Source: Agelaius tricolor
Taxonomy: Eukaryota; Chordata; Aves; Passeriformes; Icteridae
Direction of reading: 5' to 3'
NCBI GenBank assembly: GCA_023055355.1
Contig: JALJCS010000007.1
Location: 2,460,001-2,524,000, forward strand
DNA length: 64,000 nt
Shown: piece by piece, positions 10,582-22,859 of the stretch
How positions within the stretch are numbered: position 1 is the stretch's first letter
Layout: each line of letters opens with the position of its first letter
Translations under genes and position numbers: made by a program
Notes under the pieces: model-generated
Told to the model about the DNA's origin: nothing
The model's input: the letters and a program-made list of their open reading frames with translations, nothing else
Databases searched by the model: none

Positions 10582-11792
10582 TGCACACACCCCACTGAGG
10601 GAAAACCACACCTAGGGATCAGATTCCTCTTGGAATGAGGTGGGATGAGGCACTGGATGGAGAGGGAGAGATGGTGAATATGTTTTGAAACCTGAAAAGC
10701 AGAACCAGGCACCCCAGCTCTACCAGAGCACATAAAACTGCAAACACAGAAAAGGCAAAACCTTCAGCCTCACAGCACCTTCCCTGGGTGACCTTAATAT
10801 CCCACAGCTAAAAAAGACCTTCAGAGAGACTGGAGTACATGACAGGTTAAAAACAAAACAATTTTTCTGTGATTTAAAAAAAAAAAAAAAGATATTTCAT
10901 AATCCACAACCTTAATGAAGCTTTTTAATAACTATGTAGTCGTAGCTTGTACAGACAGCCAAAACTTGATTTTAAAAAAAAAACATTTTGGTGTTTAATT
11001 TTGTTAACTAGAGGAAGAAAACACCCTGGTTTTCTGGAGAGCAGCTCGGCTGTGTCCCCAGCCCTGTGCTGGAGGTGACAGCCAGCCAGGATGGATGAGC
11101 ATTCCCAGCAGGCTGCTCCACAGAACTGCCTGGAATCTCCTCTGTCAGCCCCCAGCAGGGAGCCTGGGGCACTGTGGGACACAAAACCACCCCCATTTTA
11201 TCTCCAACCAAAGCCTCCCATGCCAGCATCCATCAGATAAACACAGGAATAAAAAACTCATCTGAATCATCTCACAGCAGAAGAAAAACGCAAAAGGAAC
11301 GACAGCACAGTTGGACTCTTGGTGTTGTTTTTTTTGTATATTTTGCTCATCTCTGGGCTAATACTTTGTAATCTAAATTTAGCTTAGGCTTTCCTTGTAT
11401 AGTAACCATCCCTTTAAAAAAAAATAGTCCCCATTTCCAAGAAGGTTTTGCTGGGTATGAGATAAATGCAGATGTAGCCAAGTAACAAAGAGATCTTGGT
11501 TCTGGATCCAGTGAATGCAACCCCCACGTTCACATTTCTTTTTTTAACACCATTTGCAGGTACTTTTGTAAAGAACTGGATGAAGTGTGTGCTTAAAACA
11601 CTGTAAGAATGATGGAAAACGAGGATTTTAATTTTAAAAAAGCTATAAGCACTCTTTGTAGAAAGCCTTCCTGACACGAGTTAGAGAACATATAAACAAA
11701 CTAAAATAGAAGAAATAAATGAAATTAATGGAAAATTTACATCCAAAATTTTGGAAAATCTTAGGTTACCAGAGTTTATGAGCCATGGGTAA
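10582..11792. other. Intronic sequence, nothing recognised
   Basis: Ordinary intron sequence with A runs at about 10877-10891 and 10974-10983. No repeat family or motif is recognised. Confidence 0.5.
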
Positions 11793-12019
11793 AGAGAGGG
11801 GAGGGGAGGGGAGGGAAGGGAAGGAGGAAGGGAGGAAGGGAGGAAGGGAGGGAGGGAGGGAGGGAGGGAGGGAGGGAGGGAGGGAGGAAGGAAGGAAGGA
11901 AGGAAGGAAGGAAGGAAGGAAGGAAGGAAGGAAGGAAGGAAGGAAGGAAGGAAGGAAGGAAGGAAGGAAGGAAGGAAGGAAGGAAGGAAGGAAGGAAGGA
12001 AGGAAGGAAGGAAGGAAGG
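11793..12019 (+). repeat. Polypurine microsatellite: GGGGA, then GGGA, then (GGAA)n
   Basis: About 225 bp are pure purine on the plus strand. The order is (GGGGA)n, GGAGGAAG variants, about ten GGGA units (11840-11886), then over thirty GGAA units. All long frames through it encode low-complexity repeats and are spurious. The first 90 bp meet the four-G-run criterion for a G-quadruplex, and the tract has the mirror symmetry needed for triplex DNA. The plus strand is the template for HLCS, so the transcript is C/U-rich here. Confidence 0.95.
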
Positions 12020-12936
12020 CATCTACCCTGCAGCCCTTAGGAATTGTCACTCACTCTCTGGGATTTTGGGTTCCAAATCCCACACATTCCATCTCACTTG
12101 GTTCATGCTCACAATATTTCACTGCTTAGCTTGGCAAAGCATCAAAACAGAACTTTTTCACTCCTCTTAACCTCTGCTGTTGGCACACACCAGTTTATTA
12201 AGCTCAGGACTCACAGCAAATTCCCATTTTCCCTCCAAACCAATATAATCCTGTTGTCATCAACATCCCCTGCTACAGCCCCAGCCAACTGGAGAATATT
12301 CCCTTTTTCCTCCCAGGGAAAGGGCTCCAGTTTCTATCCAGTTATTCCCCAATTACTAATGAAAGATAATTCATCAATGAATAATTTTCTGTCCTGATGA
12401 CCACTGAGTGCTGAACTCTCCAAGCAGTGCATTAGATGAGTAACAGAATATTGAGTAGGATCCTAATATTCCAATTACCTGCGCTCCCAAACTCTCCTAC
12501 TGAACATTCCCTGTCCATGCCATGTTGGAATAAAAACCAGAGGAGTCTGAGGAAGAACCTGCAGGCATCCTGAGTGGAAAAGGATCTGCCTGGTGTGTGA
12601 TAATTCACTTGTGGGGAGTTCTGGAAGGAACTGGAGATGGGATTTCTGATTTTTTTTTGATGATGTGGTTTATCTTTCTTATCTCCTACACAGGCAGGAA
12701 GGGTAAGTTCAGCTCACATTGTTACCGTATGGTTCAGAAGGTCCCAAGACCCTCAGTTACAAGACCTTTGAAGGATTATTAAGCAATAAAACACTGCCAA
12801 CAAGGATATTTATGTTTTTGACCCAATTGTTAAATATTTTGTTTTATGGAACCCATGTTACAGTGTGAGCTTTCTTAGCCAATCATGTTCTGACACACAG
12901 ACCGACAGTGCTGCACTCTGAACTCCTTGTTTACCT
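12020..12936. other. Intronic sequence, nothing recognised
   Basis: Mixed-composition intron between the polypurine tract and the solo LTR. No feature is supported. Confidence 0.5.
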
Positions 12937-13396
12937 TGATGCCTCAGGTTTGAGCTTTTCTATTTTTCACATTCTGTGCTGCTTCAGTGTGTGGGGCTGG
13001 GTTCACATTCTGGGATGGTGAGCTCTGTGCACAGAGCAGGGAGACAAAACAATTCCTGCTCCAGCTGGGCACCAAGGACAAATGACCCAAATCTCAGCCC
13101 CAGAGCACAAACCCCGTGGGCTGGAGAGAGAAAAACAAGCAGGGTGGGACTGCAGGGGCTAAAGCTGGGATGGGACAATGAACTGCAAGATGCAAATGGA
13201 GCAGAACTGATCCCAGGGACAGAGCCCGTGCCCGGCCGTGCATTTTGGGGCCATTTTGGTTCATCTTGGGTGCAGCCCTGGCTGGGCTCTGGTGCTGCCC
13301 AAGGTGCATCCATGGAGGAGATGCTTTGAATCAATCCCTGCTTTATTCTGTAGCTCTGCCCAGCCTCTGCTCTGGGGCAGCCTGCACAAGGCATCA
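12937..13396. mobile_element. Solo LTR, 460 bp, with 4-bp target-site duplication ACCT
   Basis: It runs from TGATGCCTCAGG to CAAGGCATCA, giving a terminal inverted repeat TGATGCC/GGCATCA and the canonical TG...CA ends. It is flanked by ACCT at 12933-12936 and 13397-13400. The same 460-bp sequence, in opposite orientation and differing at about eight sites by eye, lies at 54135-54594 with its own duplication. A 4-bp duplication is typical of class I (ERV1-type) elements. The sense strand is unresolved. The frames of up to 137 residues inside are not retroviral proteins. Confidence 0.9.
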
Positions 13397-13400
13397 ACCT

Positions 13401-14413
13401 CTGTAACTACTTTTATTTTTTCTATATCTTAAACTCTAAAACTCTAAACATTCCTTTACTTAGCTTAACGTGTCTCTGTTTTAAACTGGATTGTTGGATT
13501 TTACAAATCCCCATTCTCCCTTCCAGCCCCTCAGTTTGGGAGCCTTTCCCAAGGTCTCAGATCAAATCCTGGGTTTCATTCTAAGCTTTGGCTTCCAGGC
13601 CCAAAGTTCTGAGAGTTCCCTGCATTTCAGATTTCAACATTAGTGACCGACCTAGACTCTGTAAAATAAGAAAATGCCAATTTTTCTCCCATATTCTTCC
13701 CTTTTCCTTCTACCCTCCTCCCCAAAACTGGACTAAAACTCTGCAGAGTCAATGGCTTCTCTGCTTCTTTTACTCCCTGGTTTCTGCAGAGTCAATCAGC
13801 ACTAAGTGTGCAATATTTTACAGCTCTTCTTGCAGACACCCCAAAAAGGCATTTCTGTACCTCTTCTTGGCTACTCCTATTTCTGTATAAAATACAAGGG
13901 GGGAAAACCCCATAAATTGCTATTTCTGCAACCCATAGCTGAGAAAAAGGTTTTTTTTCTAGTATAAAGAAAGCCAATATTTGAGTTTATAATTGAAATA
14001 AGATTGATTTCTTCTAATTTATTGGTTTTTACCAATCAGGAAGCCACTATCAGGATTATTTCAAGAAGAAAATATTTGGTTTTTTGTGGAAAGATTTAAA
14101 TTCTGCAATTTCTAGTTTTAATAATCTGTACTAATTAAGTAAGCTGTAGCAACAAGAGGTAATATTTATCCATCTCAAACATGAAATCAAACCAAAAAAA
14201 AAACCCCAAAGAACTAAAAACAACAAGAAAGGAAATAAAAATTACTGATTGCAGGAAAAATTAGAAATGTGTGAGGAAAATACTGGGAATAGAAATAGAT
14301 ATAATGCAAATAGAAAATGTCCTTTTTGTTATCTCCAAAAAGCTGATTTGCGAACTTTTCAAACTTCAATTTTCAAACTTTGTCTAGAATAGAAATTAAA
14401 AACCAAATTTGTC
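13401..14413. other. Intronic sequence, nothing recognised
   Basis: AT-rich intron with no recognised repeat or gene. Confidence 0.5.
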
Positions 14414-14560
14414 CCATCCCTGGAAGTGTTCAAGGCCAGGCTGGAGCAGCCTGGGACAGTGGAAGGTGCCCCTGCCTATGGCAGGGGTGGCACTGGATGG
14501 GCTTTAAGGTCCCATCTATCCCAAACCATTCTGTAATTTAATAATTGTGTAATTTTATGA
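14414..14560 (+). mobile_element. CR1 LINE 3' end
   Basis: It contains GTCCCATCCCTGGAAGTGTT, CAAGGCCAGGCTGGAGCAG, TGGCAGGGGTGGCACTGG and CTATCCCAAACCATTCTG, ending in the degenerate terminal repeat TTTTATGACTCTC. Confidence 0.85.
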
Positions 14561-15005
14561 CTCTCAGTCTAAACTGAGTGGCAGCACAATGCTGATATAA
14601 AGACAGAAATATTAAGATCAGAACAGGCATTAAAGCCAGGCAAAGCAGCAGCAGTCCCAGCACTGCCCTGAATTTCCAACACCTTCACACTCAAAAGCTC
14701 TCGGGTGCTTCCCTACCACAAGAAAAACCCAAATATCCACTCACAGCTGATGCTCAAAAGCTTGGCAGGAGGTGATGGTTCTGTCTTTCCAACAGATGGA
14801 TTCTGCAGCATTCCACAAGCATCACTCCCTGCTAACCTGACATGCTCTGCTGACTCTGAATGGATTCCATGAACTCTTCATGCCATCAACCACCAGAGCA
14901 GAGCTGAAATGTGCACTAAAGCAGGTGGCCACCAGCAATTCCTTTTTATCTCCCACATCTGGCACCACTCTCCACACGGAGTTTATACATTATCTGTTGC
15001 TAATA

Positions 15006-15070
15006 AATCATAAAATCATAGAATCATGGAATGGTTTGGGTTGGAAGGGGCCTTCAAGATCATCTGAACT
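15006..15070 (-). mobile_element. Short CR1 3' terminus
   Basis: It shows the terminal repeat AAATCATAAAATCATAGAAT, then ATGGAATGGTTTGGGTTGG and GGGGCCTTCAAGATCATC. Only the last 65 bp of the element are present, a typical strongly 5'-truncated insertion. Confidence 0.85.
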
Positions 15071-15274
15071 CTGAAGTTTTTCTATTGACACTTAGCAGAT
15101 GCAATACAGTGAGTATTTTTTTAATCCAAAAAGTGCGAGGTAATATATTGTAAACTGCATTTTTAAAAGCAGGCAATATAAGTAATCTTTGGGATTCAGA
15201 TTAGGTATTTAAATATTATTATAACTGTAAGAAAGACTGAAAGGATGATTAAAAATAAACCAGGAGAGCAGGAC

Positions 15275-15672
15275 TGTGACCGTGGTCACAGGGGTTCTTG
15301 GATGAGGGAAGAGACGAGAATGTTGACTCCATGTTCAGAAGGCTTGATTTATTATTTTATGATATATATATATATCACATTATCCCTATACTAAAAAGAA
15401 AAAGAAGGGCAACTTTTCTCAGAAGCTAGCTAAGCTAAGAATAGAAAAGAAAAGGATGATAACAAAGGCAGCTCTCTCAGACTCTGTCCGAGACAGCTCG
15501 GTCCTTGTTTGGCCATTGATTATAAACATCCAAGAGGGGCCAATCCCAGGTGGACCTGTTGCATTCCACAGCAGCAGATAACCACTGCTTGCATTCTGTC
15601 TCTGAGGCCTCTCAGCTTCTCAGGAGGAAAAATCCTAAAGAAAGGATTTTCAGGGAAAAGATGTCCGCGACA
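15275..15672 (-). mobile_element. Solo LTR, 398 bp, with 6-bp target-site duplication CAGGAC
   Basis: It is bounded by TGTGACCGTGG on the left and CCGCGACA on the right, with CAGGAC repeated at 15269-15274 and 15673-15678. A related copy lies at 63435-63818 on the plus strand, also with a 6-bp duplication. Six-base duplications are typical of class II (ERVK-like) elements. In the minus-strand sense direction it carries an AATAAA signal (in ATAATAAATCAAGCC) close to the 3' end, so it lies in the same orientation as HLCS and could act as a cryptic polyadenylation site. A (TA)n run sits at 15361-15376. Confidence 0.92.
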
Positions 15673-15678
15673 CAGGAC

Positions 15679-17109
15679 ATCAGCATTTGCAGATTCAGTT
15701 ATGGCCACAAGCAAAGTTATTATTTAGTGTCAACAAAATAAGGGGTGCACCCCTTCCCTCACACTCCCCAGTTCCCAATTAAAACAAAAAAATTAGGACT
15801 GGAACCACCACGTGCTTAACTGGAATTCTTACCAGTCTTTAACTTCAGAAAAATCCGAAAAATCCAACCTCAACATTGAGCTAATTGGATTTCAGTTGAC
15901 AATCTGCCAGTGGAACAGGTGAGTCTTGGGCTTGTGATCATTAATTATTTGATAAGTGCTTTAACAATGATTGTTCCCCAATTTATGCTGCAATCTCCCT
16001 ACATCTCATTTATTTTACATTAAGCTTGGAGTATTTGCTTAAGAATAACCAGTAAAAATTTGTTTCCCTTGAATTTTTATTTCCTTCTTCCTGTATCAGC
16101 TCCATCTCCCTCCTTTTCTTCCTTGTCCAGCTCTCCCTCTTCATCTTCCTCAGTGGATGGGCAGCCTGATGATCCATTTGAATAAAAATCCAACTAAAAA
16201 TGTCCATGGGACACTTCCTTGCTGCATTCCACAACTCCTTAATGCAACGAGCCACGAGAGCTTTGTGTTTGCAAAAAATCCTGTAAAACCCTTGAGAGTT
16301 TTTTTTCTTTTTTTGATGTAAGATAATATCACCAGTAAAAAAAAAAGTGTAAAAATAGTGTCAGTTCAAGTTTACAAAAAAACTCTGGACGTTCATCTAC
16401 GTTTAAGAGTTCAGCAAAAAGAACAATGCCAGTAAATTTCTGGAGAGCAACATGAGGTACAGGATTTTATAGCAATCCTGGGGATCACAAAGCTGAAGTG
16501 GGGGAACCTCACTTTTTTTTACACACCATTCTCCAGGCTGTGACATTTCAGGCTCAATGATATGAGGTGTGATAAATGCAAGCCCTCGTTTGAATACAAA
16601 CAGATTCTTAAAATATTTTAACTAGGACTATAAGTGAAAATAAATTAGGCCAGTGGGATTTAGGGCAAGAATTCAGATTCTGTAGGATTTTCTATGTTTA
16701 CTGCTAAAGACAGAAATTACACAAGCTTTCAAAGCTTTTGGCTCTAGAAACAAGCACTTGAAATTAATTCTAAAACGAAATCACTCTCTTCTGACTGGCA
16801 ACATAAGAATGAACAAAAATCAGTGTATTTATTCTTAACCACACCAGAACAGGTGCTGTGTGAATTTCCCCAAGCAGCCATGCTTTGTTTCCCAGCTCCT
16901 ACTTTGCTTCCAGAGGAAAACCAACTTCTTTTTTTTCCTTTTTCTTTTTTTCCTTACAAAAGGAAAGAGAGGGAGATGTGCAAAATGGAAAACTGTGATC
17001 TAACTTTGAGATTCTAACAAATTTACTCCTGCTCTTTTCACTGAAATCTCAAGGGAATCATTCTGACTTTGTGCAACTGCATTTGGTTGTAGTTGAACCT
17101 TTGGATCTT
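15679..17109. other. Intronic sequence, nothing recognised
   Basis: AT-rich intron with T-rich tracts (16301-16314, 16930-16951). No recognised repeat or gene. Confidence 0.5.
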
Positions 17110-17405
17110 TCATGGAATCCCAGAATGGTTTGGGGTAGAAGGGACCTCAAATCCCACCCAGTGCCACCCCTGCCATGGCAGGGACACCTCCCACTGTCCC
17201 AGGCTGCTCCAGCCCCAGTGTCCAGCCTGGCCTTGGGCACTGCCAGGGATCCAGGGGTGGAATTCCATGCCAGCCCTGCCCACCCTGCCAGGGAACAATT
17301 CCTCATTGCCAAGATCCCATCCAGCCCTGCCCTCCTTCAGCTGACGGCGATTCCCCCTTGTCCTGTCACTCCACCCCTTGTGAAATGTCCCTGTCCATCA
17401 TGTGG
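17110..17405 (-). mobile_element. CR1 LINE 3' segment
   Basis: It shows ATGGAATCCCAGAATGGTTT, CAGTGCCACCCCTGCCATGG, GGCCTTGGGCACTGCCAGG and CATTGCCAAGATCCCATCC, then the upstream CGATTCCCCCTTGTCCTGTC block. With the copy at 17635 it forms an inverted pair. Confidence 0.85.
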
Positions 17406-17634
17406 GCAGCAATCTGTTAACCAAACCCATTCTCAACTCACGTGGATGCCCAACTATTATTCTGTTTTATCTGAATGCAGCATTGGCAATACATTCCTTC
17501 ATTAGTCTGATGATTAGAAGTCTAAGAAAGAGGTTTGGGACAAAAATGCAAATCCAGGATTTCTCCAAGGTTCAAGCTACTCCATGAGCTTAATCAGGGG
17601 GTGGGAAAGTTGATTCTTCTGATCACATTATCAG

Positions 17635-17828
17635 TGGGCAGGCCCTGGCACAGGGTGCCCAGAGCAGCTGGGGCTGCCCCTGGATCCCTGGCAGTGCCCA
17701 AGGCCAGGTTGGACACTGGGGCTGGAGCAGCCTGGGACAGTGGGAGGTGTCCCTGCCATGGCAGGGGTGGCACTGGGTGGGCTTTGAGGTCCCTTCCAAC
17801 CCAAACCATCCATGATTCTGTGATTAAT
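17635..17828 (+). mobile_element. CR1 LINE 3' end
   Basis: It runs from GGCACAGGGTGCCCAGAGC to CAAACCATCCATGATTCTG. It is inverted relative to 17110-17405, with about 110 bp of nearly identical arms (around 17160-17270 and 17660-17775) separated by about 400 bp. Confidence 0.85.
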
Positions 17829-18440
17829 GACATACCTAGTTCTTCTATGCCATACGCTCCCCTTTTTAAGTCCATCACACTGTCCTAGACTGATTTATGA
17901 CTGGGTTTGAGGTTTTAAAGTTATTTTTATAAGCACATGACTTTATTTAAGACTATATTCTGATCTGAGCTCATGTGAAAAGGCAAAGTTGGCTATTTGA
18001 TGAACACAATGATATCTTTCTCAATGAAGTACAAATATTAATCCCTGAGTACTTCTGGGCAGTTTAAGCTTAGGCAGCATTTCCTTTTCCAAACTAAAAG
18101 TTACAATTCAAGAACAAAATTGACAGCCATGGAATTAGCAAACCAAGAGCAATAATATACACATAATATGTTGCATTTAATATTACTTATAACAAGATAT
18201 CATATGTATTATGGCATATTGTATTCAGCTACATGGATCATATGCTTCAAGCTAATCCTCCTCTTCAAAGAGCTGCAATGATTTGAAACTTCAGCATTCA
18301 ATTTTTTCACTTTATTACCAAATTCCTGGTTTCAAATGCGGGCATGAAAACAGCACCGTGTAAAACAAACCAGCAAAATGTGACTGAAACCCTGCCATGA
18401 CCATTCCCTCACTCTTGTTTTAGCTGTGCAGCCTGCCAGG
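17829..18440. other. Intronic sequence, nothing recognised
   Basis: AT-rich intron before the 23-bp array. No feature is recognised. Confidence 0.5.
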
Positions 18441-19622
18441 GTTTCCCTCAGATTTAAGGAATTATTCCACTCAGACTTAATAAATTATTCCCTTCAGATT
18501 TAAAGAACAATTTCCCTCCGATTTAAGGAAAGATTCCCCTCAAATTTAAGGAATGATTCCCCTCAGATTTGAAAAACAATTTCCCTCAGATTTAAGGAAT
18601 GATTCCCTTTAGATTTAAAGAACAATTCCCCTCAGATGTAAAGAACCATTCCACTCAGATTTAAGCAATGATTTCCCTCTGATTTAAAGAATGATTCCCC
18701 TCAAATTAAAGAAATCATTCCTCTCAGATTTAAAGAAAGATTCACCTCACATTTAAGGAATGATTCCCCTTAAATTTAATGAATGTTTCCCCCCAGGCTT
18801 AAAGAACAATTCCCCCCAGATTTAAAGAACAATTCCCTCCAGATTTAAAGAAAGATTCCTCTCAGATTTAAGGAATTATTCCCATCAGATTTAAAGAAAG
18901 AGGCCCCTTAAATTTAAAGAACAATTTCCCTCAGATTTAAGGAACAATTCGCCTCTGATTTGAAGAACCATTCCCCTCAGATTTAAAGAAAGATTCCCCT
19001 CAGATTCCAAGGAACGATTCCCCTTAAATTTAAGGAATGATTCCCCTCAGATTTTAAGAACAATTCCCCTCAGATTTAAAGAGCAATTCCCCCAAATTTA
19101 AAGAACATTTTCCCTCAGATTTAAGGAACAATTCCCCCAAATTTAAAGAGCAATTCTCCCAGATTTAAAGAATAAGTCCCCTCAGATTTAAGGAACAATT
19201 CCTCTCAGATTTAAGGAAGTATTCCCATCAGATTTAAAGAAAGATTCCCCTTAAATTTAAAGAACAATTTCCCTCAGATTTAAGGAACGATTCCCCTCAG
19301 ATTTAAAGGACAATTTCTCCCAGATTTAAAGAAGAATTCCTCTCAGATTTAAAGAAAGATTCCCCTCAGATTTAAGGAATTATTCCCATCAGATTTAAGA
19401 AAATTTCCCCTTACATTTAAGGAACAATTCCCCTCAGATTTCAAGGAACAATTCCCCTCAGATTTAAGGAACAATTTCCCTCAGATTTAAAGGACAATTT
19501 CTGCCATATTTAAAGAACAATTTTCCCCAGGTTTGAAGAACAATTTCCCCCAGATTTAAAGAGCAATTCCCCAGATTTAAGGAACAATTCCCCCAGATTT
19601 AAAGAACATTTCCCTCAGATTC
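18441..19622. repeat. Minisatellite, 23-bp unit, about 50 copies
   Basis: The unit approximates CAGATTTAAGGAAC followed by AATTCCCCT. Variants alternate AAAG/AAGG and GAACAATT/GAATGATT/GAAAGATT. Some units are 1-3 bp short (near 19090 and 19565). No open frame survives, as expected for a noncoding array. Confidence 0.93.
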
Positions 19623-20575
19623 CAGGCTGCTCGGGGCTGTGTTGGTGTCCCTGTGATAATGGGGATTGTTCAGGAACTTCCAGCAGCAGGGAAACCCAAC
19701 CTCCCCCTGGAGTTCAGCACGGGTTAATTGTTCTGCCAAACGGGAATCTTTATTTTATGACTCAATTCCCACTGGGAATGCCAAACCTCCCTCTGCACTG
19801 CAAGCAGGGGGCCCACTCCTTTAACAGGAAGAAAATCCACTGATTTTACACAACAACAAAAAAAGAAAAAGAAAGAAGGGCACATTTTGCCTTCAGTTCC
19901 GTGGAAAATCAGGCACACAAGGTGCGTGACAGGAAAATAGGGACCTGATTGTTCGGTGCCCACAGGAATGGTGCACGACAGGTGGAGAGAAAATCAGGGC
20001 AGAGTGACGCAAAGGAGACGCCAAATCCCAACAGAGAAACCCTTCAGCAAGAGTGTCCTGGAAAATGGTAGGGCAGGGAAGAGTCTGGGAATGGCCCAGG
20101 AGCAAATCAGTGCCAAAAACTTCCCCATTCTTCCAGGGAAGGAGCAGACTCTTGGCTGTGTCACAAAAATTCCAAAATCCCTGCGTGATCTTCTGTTATC
20201 GGGCTGAGCTTCCCCCAGCACTGGCTGGTGCAAAGCGCTGCCCATAAATGAATGGCACAATAAAGTATGAAATATTATACATTTAAAACTAAATTAGCAA
20301 AAAAAACCCTCCTGTTGAACTTAATTTGATTTGATTTAAGGGAAACAAACTTTACTCTGCTATATGAGCTTTCTTTAGCACCAAAGAAAGGCACAAAATA
20401 CTGCCTATTAAAAAAAAATCCTTAAGGAAGAAAAGCACAGCAGCAGCTATTGAATGCCCCAACATTTTGTTTTGAGGATAAAAATCCTTCAATCACTTAA
20501 ATAAATTAAAAAATGGAAGCTTAAAAGTTAGTAATAAAAGTGATGTAAATAATGAAGCGATATAATATACATACA

Positions 20576-20609
<34 letters not shown>

Positions 20610-21121
20610 TTACTATATCTAGGAATATAAAGAGCAGGTCTATTGCTCTTAGTACCAAACTCTGGATTTTAAGTAAGACATTAATCAAGCACAGCATTCC
20701 TATCCCATCCTACAGTTTCACAACATCAAGGGATCTGAGTTTTTAAAGGCAGTATGAACTACTGTGACCTCGATATCCAAACTGACAAAATATTTTTGGG
20801 TTATGTAGCTGCAGAAAAGATAAGAGTATAGGAGATACTCAGTGTTAAAATGCATCTAACCTACTGAACAGCACATGGTTTTCTAATTTCCTATTTAAAT
20901 TTCCTGTTTCCTGAGAGAAAGGCACCTTTCCTGCAAGGAAGAATCCCTCCTGCACACCGTGGTATTCTCCAACTCCCCAGCCAAAATTCCTGAGGGACGA
21001 GGGTGGAGGGGGTTAATTTATAAAACTGTTAATGTCTGTGACACAATACTCATTTTTAGCAGGCTAAAAATGTACTGGGAGAGTCTCATCATGCTGAAAT
21101 ATAAAGATTATCAGCGAACCA
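19623..21121. other. Intronic sequence with a small (TA)n tract
   Basis: Mixed intron. A CATA/TA tract at about 20570-20610 begins with ATACATACATACAT and becomes (TA)n. Otherwise nothing is recognised. Confidence 0.55.
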
Positions 21122-21175
21122 GGGAATGGTTTGGGTGGGAAGGGGTCTTAAAGCTCATCCCAATCACTCAGTTTT
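21122..21175 (-). mobile_element. Very short CR1 3' fragment
   Basis: GGGAATGGTTTGGGTGGGAA and GGGGTCTTAAAGCTCATCC match the antisense CR1 3' end. Nothing upstream is retained. Confidence 0.6.
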
Positions 21176-21981
21176 TTAAAAATACAGTTTGAATGGAGAG
21201 TAAGGGGCATCGCCAAGGTGCAAGGAATAACTAAACACAGAGTAAAACATAACAAGGACTTGAAAACCAAATTAAAACCCCCCAGGCCCTAAGACAGTTG
21301 GTCAATCTCAGCTTGTTTGCCTCTGCAGTGCCATTCCCATCTCCTTCAATTCACACTGGTTTTCCTTAACTCAGACCTGCATCAGCAGCATCCGTATTTC
21401 AATCCAACTAAACCAAGAGTTTTCAAATAAAATGAGTCCTCATGCCCACTTCCCAAAATCAGAGCTGCAGTTCAGCTTTTCAAAATTCAGCAGTATGAAT
21501 CTAGAAAAGTAAAAGGACACCAGTGATAGAAAAGACTTTCTTCTGCAAAGCTTGTAGCTGTTTGGAAATTGTTTACTCTCAACTGACATTTTATTTAAAT
21601 ATCCTATTCAGCAGTTATGAAAGGAACCTCAGCCCACATTTCACTTCCACTAAAATTCACCACTTTTGTGTCAAACTTTCCCTAACAATGGCACTTTGTG
21701 CTTCTTAAATATTGGAGAAAAGGGATTCATGATGGCATTTCATACAGAATATATCCCATGCCGGCTTAATCACGTGTAAATCAAATTTTTTGCCAACTGA
21801 AACACTGAAACGGGATCTAAGATAAAGAACAAAACTGAAATTTCTATCTCATAATTTCATTTTAGTGAAATGTTCATGAAACCATTCCACCCAATTAGAG
21901 TGAGTAGAAATATTAGAAATAGAAATATTTCTTTGTTAATCTCAAGCCTTATGAGTGTAATAAGTGTATTATGTATATCCA

Positions 21982-21985
<4 letters not shown>
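21176..21985. other. Intronic sequence, nothing recognised
   Basis: AT-rich intron with no recognised feature. Confidence 0.5.

Positions 21986-22035
<50 letters not shown>
21986..22035. repeat. (TA)n microsatellite
   Basis: About 25 uninterrupted TA dinucleotides. It is probably length-polymorphic. Confidence 0.95.
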
Positions 22036-22038
<3 letters not shown>

Positions 22039-22039
22039 A

Positions 22040-22859
22040 AGTCTAAAATGTAACACTTGTATCACCACACCAGATGCAGCCTCAAAACCAATGGTTTCAT
22101 TTTAAAACCTGCACTCCCAGGGATGCTCTGAGGAGCCAAGGAAAGTGGAACCGTTTCTGGCAGGGTTAACCTGCTCAGGTGGCACTAGGATAAACATCTG
22201 GGAAGAAAAGGTTTCTGAAACTCACAGGAAGAATTTCCATCTAGAGAAAAAAACAATGTTTGGGGAGGATTTGAAATTTCAGTTTGAGAAATAAAAGTTG
22301 CAGTGCTTTAAAAAAATAGCCTGAAAGGACCTTGAACATGAAATCACAGAAGGAATATTGATCATTTAAAACAACATACGACAGTTTTAGGAATTTTTAT
22401 TTGACAACTAGGCCAATGCCATTAAATTCTGGGTACCTACAGGTGAATTCCCACTTTGCTGTGACCTCAGGACACACAAACACACACCAGGGACAGTACA
22501 GTGAGCACCAAGCTCCCCAGCCACCATCTGGAGAGCTAATGAACAATCAAGGGATCCCAAATTAAACAACACAACTTTCCCTTAGAATCTTTAGGACAAC
22601 ACTGTCAAGTCCAATCTATTCCCTCAGCCTCCAGAATCAATTTTTCAAACTTTATGACAGGTCTAATAGTTCCCACCTGTTTCTCCTGCCTGACTTTTGA
22701 CTGGCACGTTCCCAGCCAGGGTGGAAATGCAGACAAAGGCCCCTATTGGGCTCCGGCTGTTCCTCCACTGTGAGCTTGCTCAGCCATTAAATTAATTCCA
22801 GCCCCCTTTTCCCCCTTCCATCCCTTCATTTTTTGGGGGGGTTATGGAAATTTGGGGAG
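22040..22859. other. Intronic sequence, nothing recognised
   Basis: Mixed intron between the TA tract and the satellite array. No feature is recognised. Confidence 0.5.

Noticed and set aside
11681..12129. Repetitive PSFL/EGRK frames as a possible repeat protein
   Set aside because: These are purely the three-frame reading of a GGAA/GGGA microsatellite.
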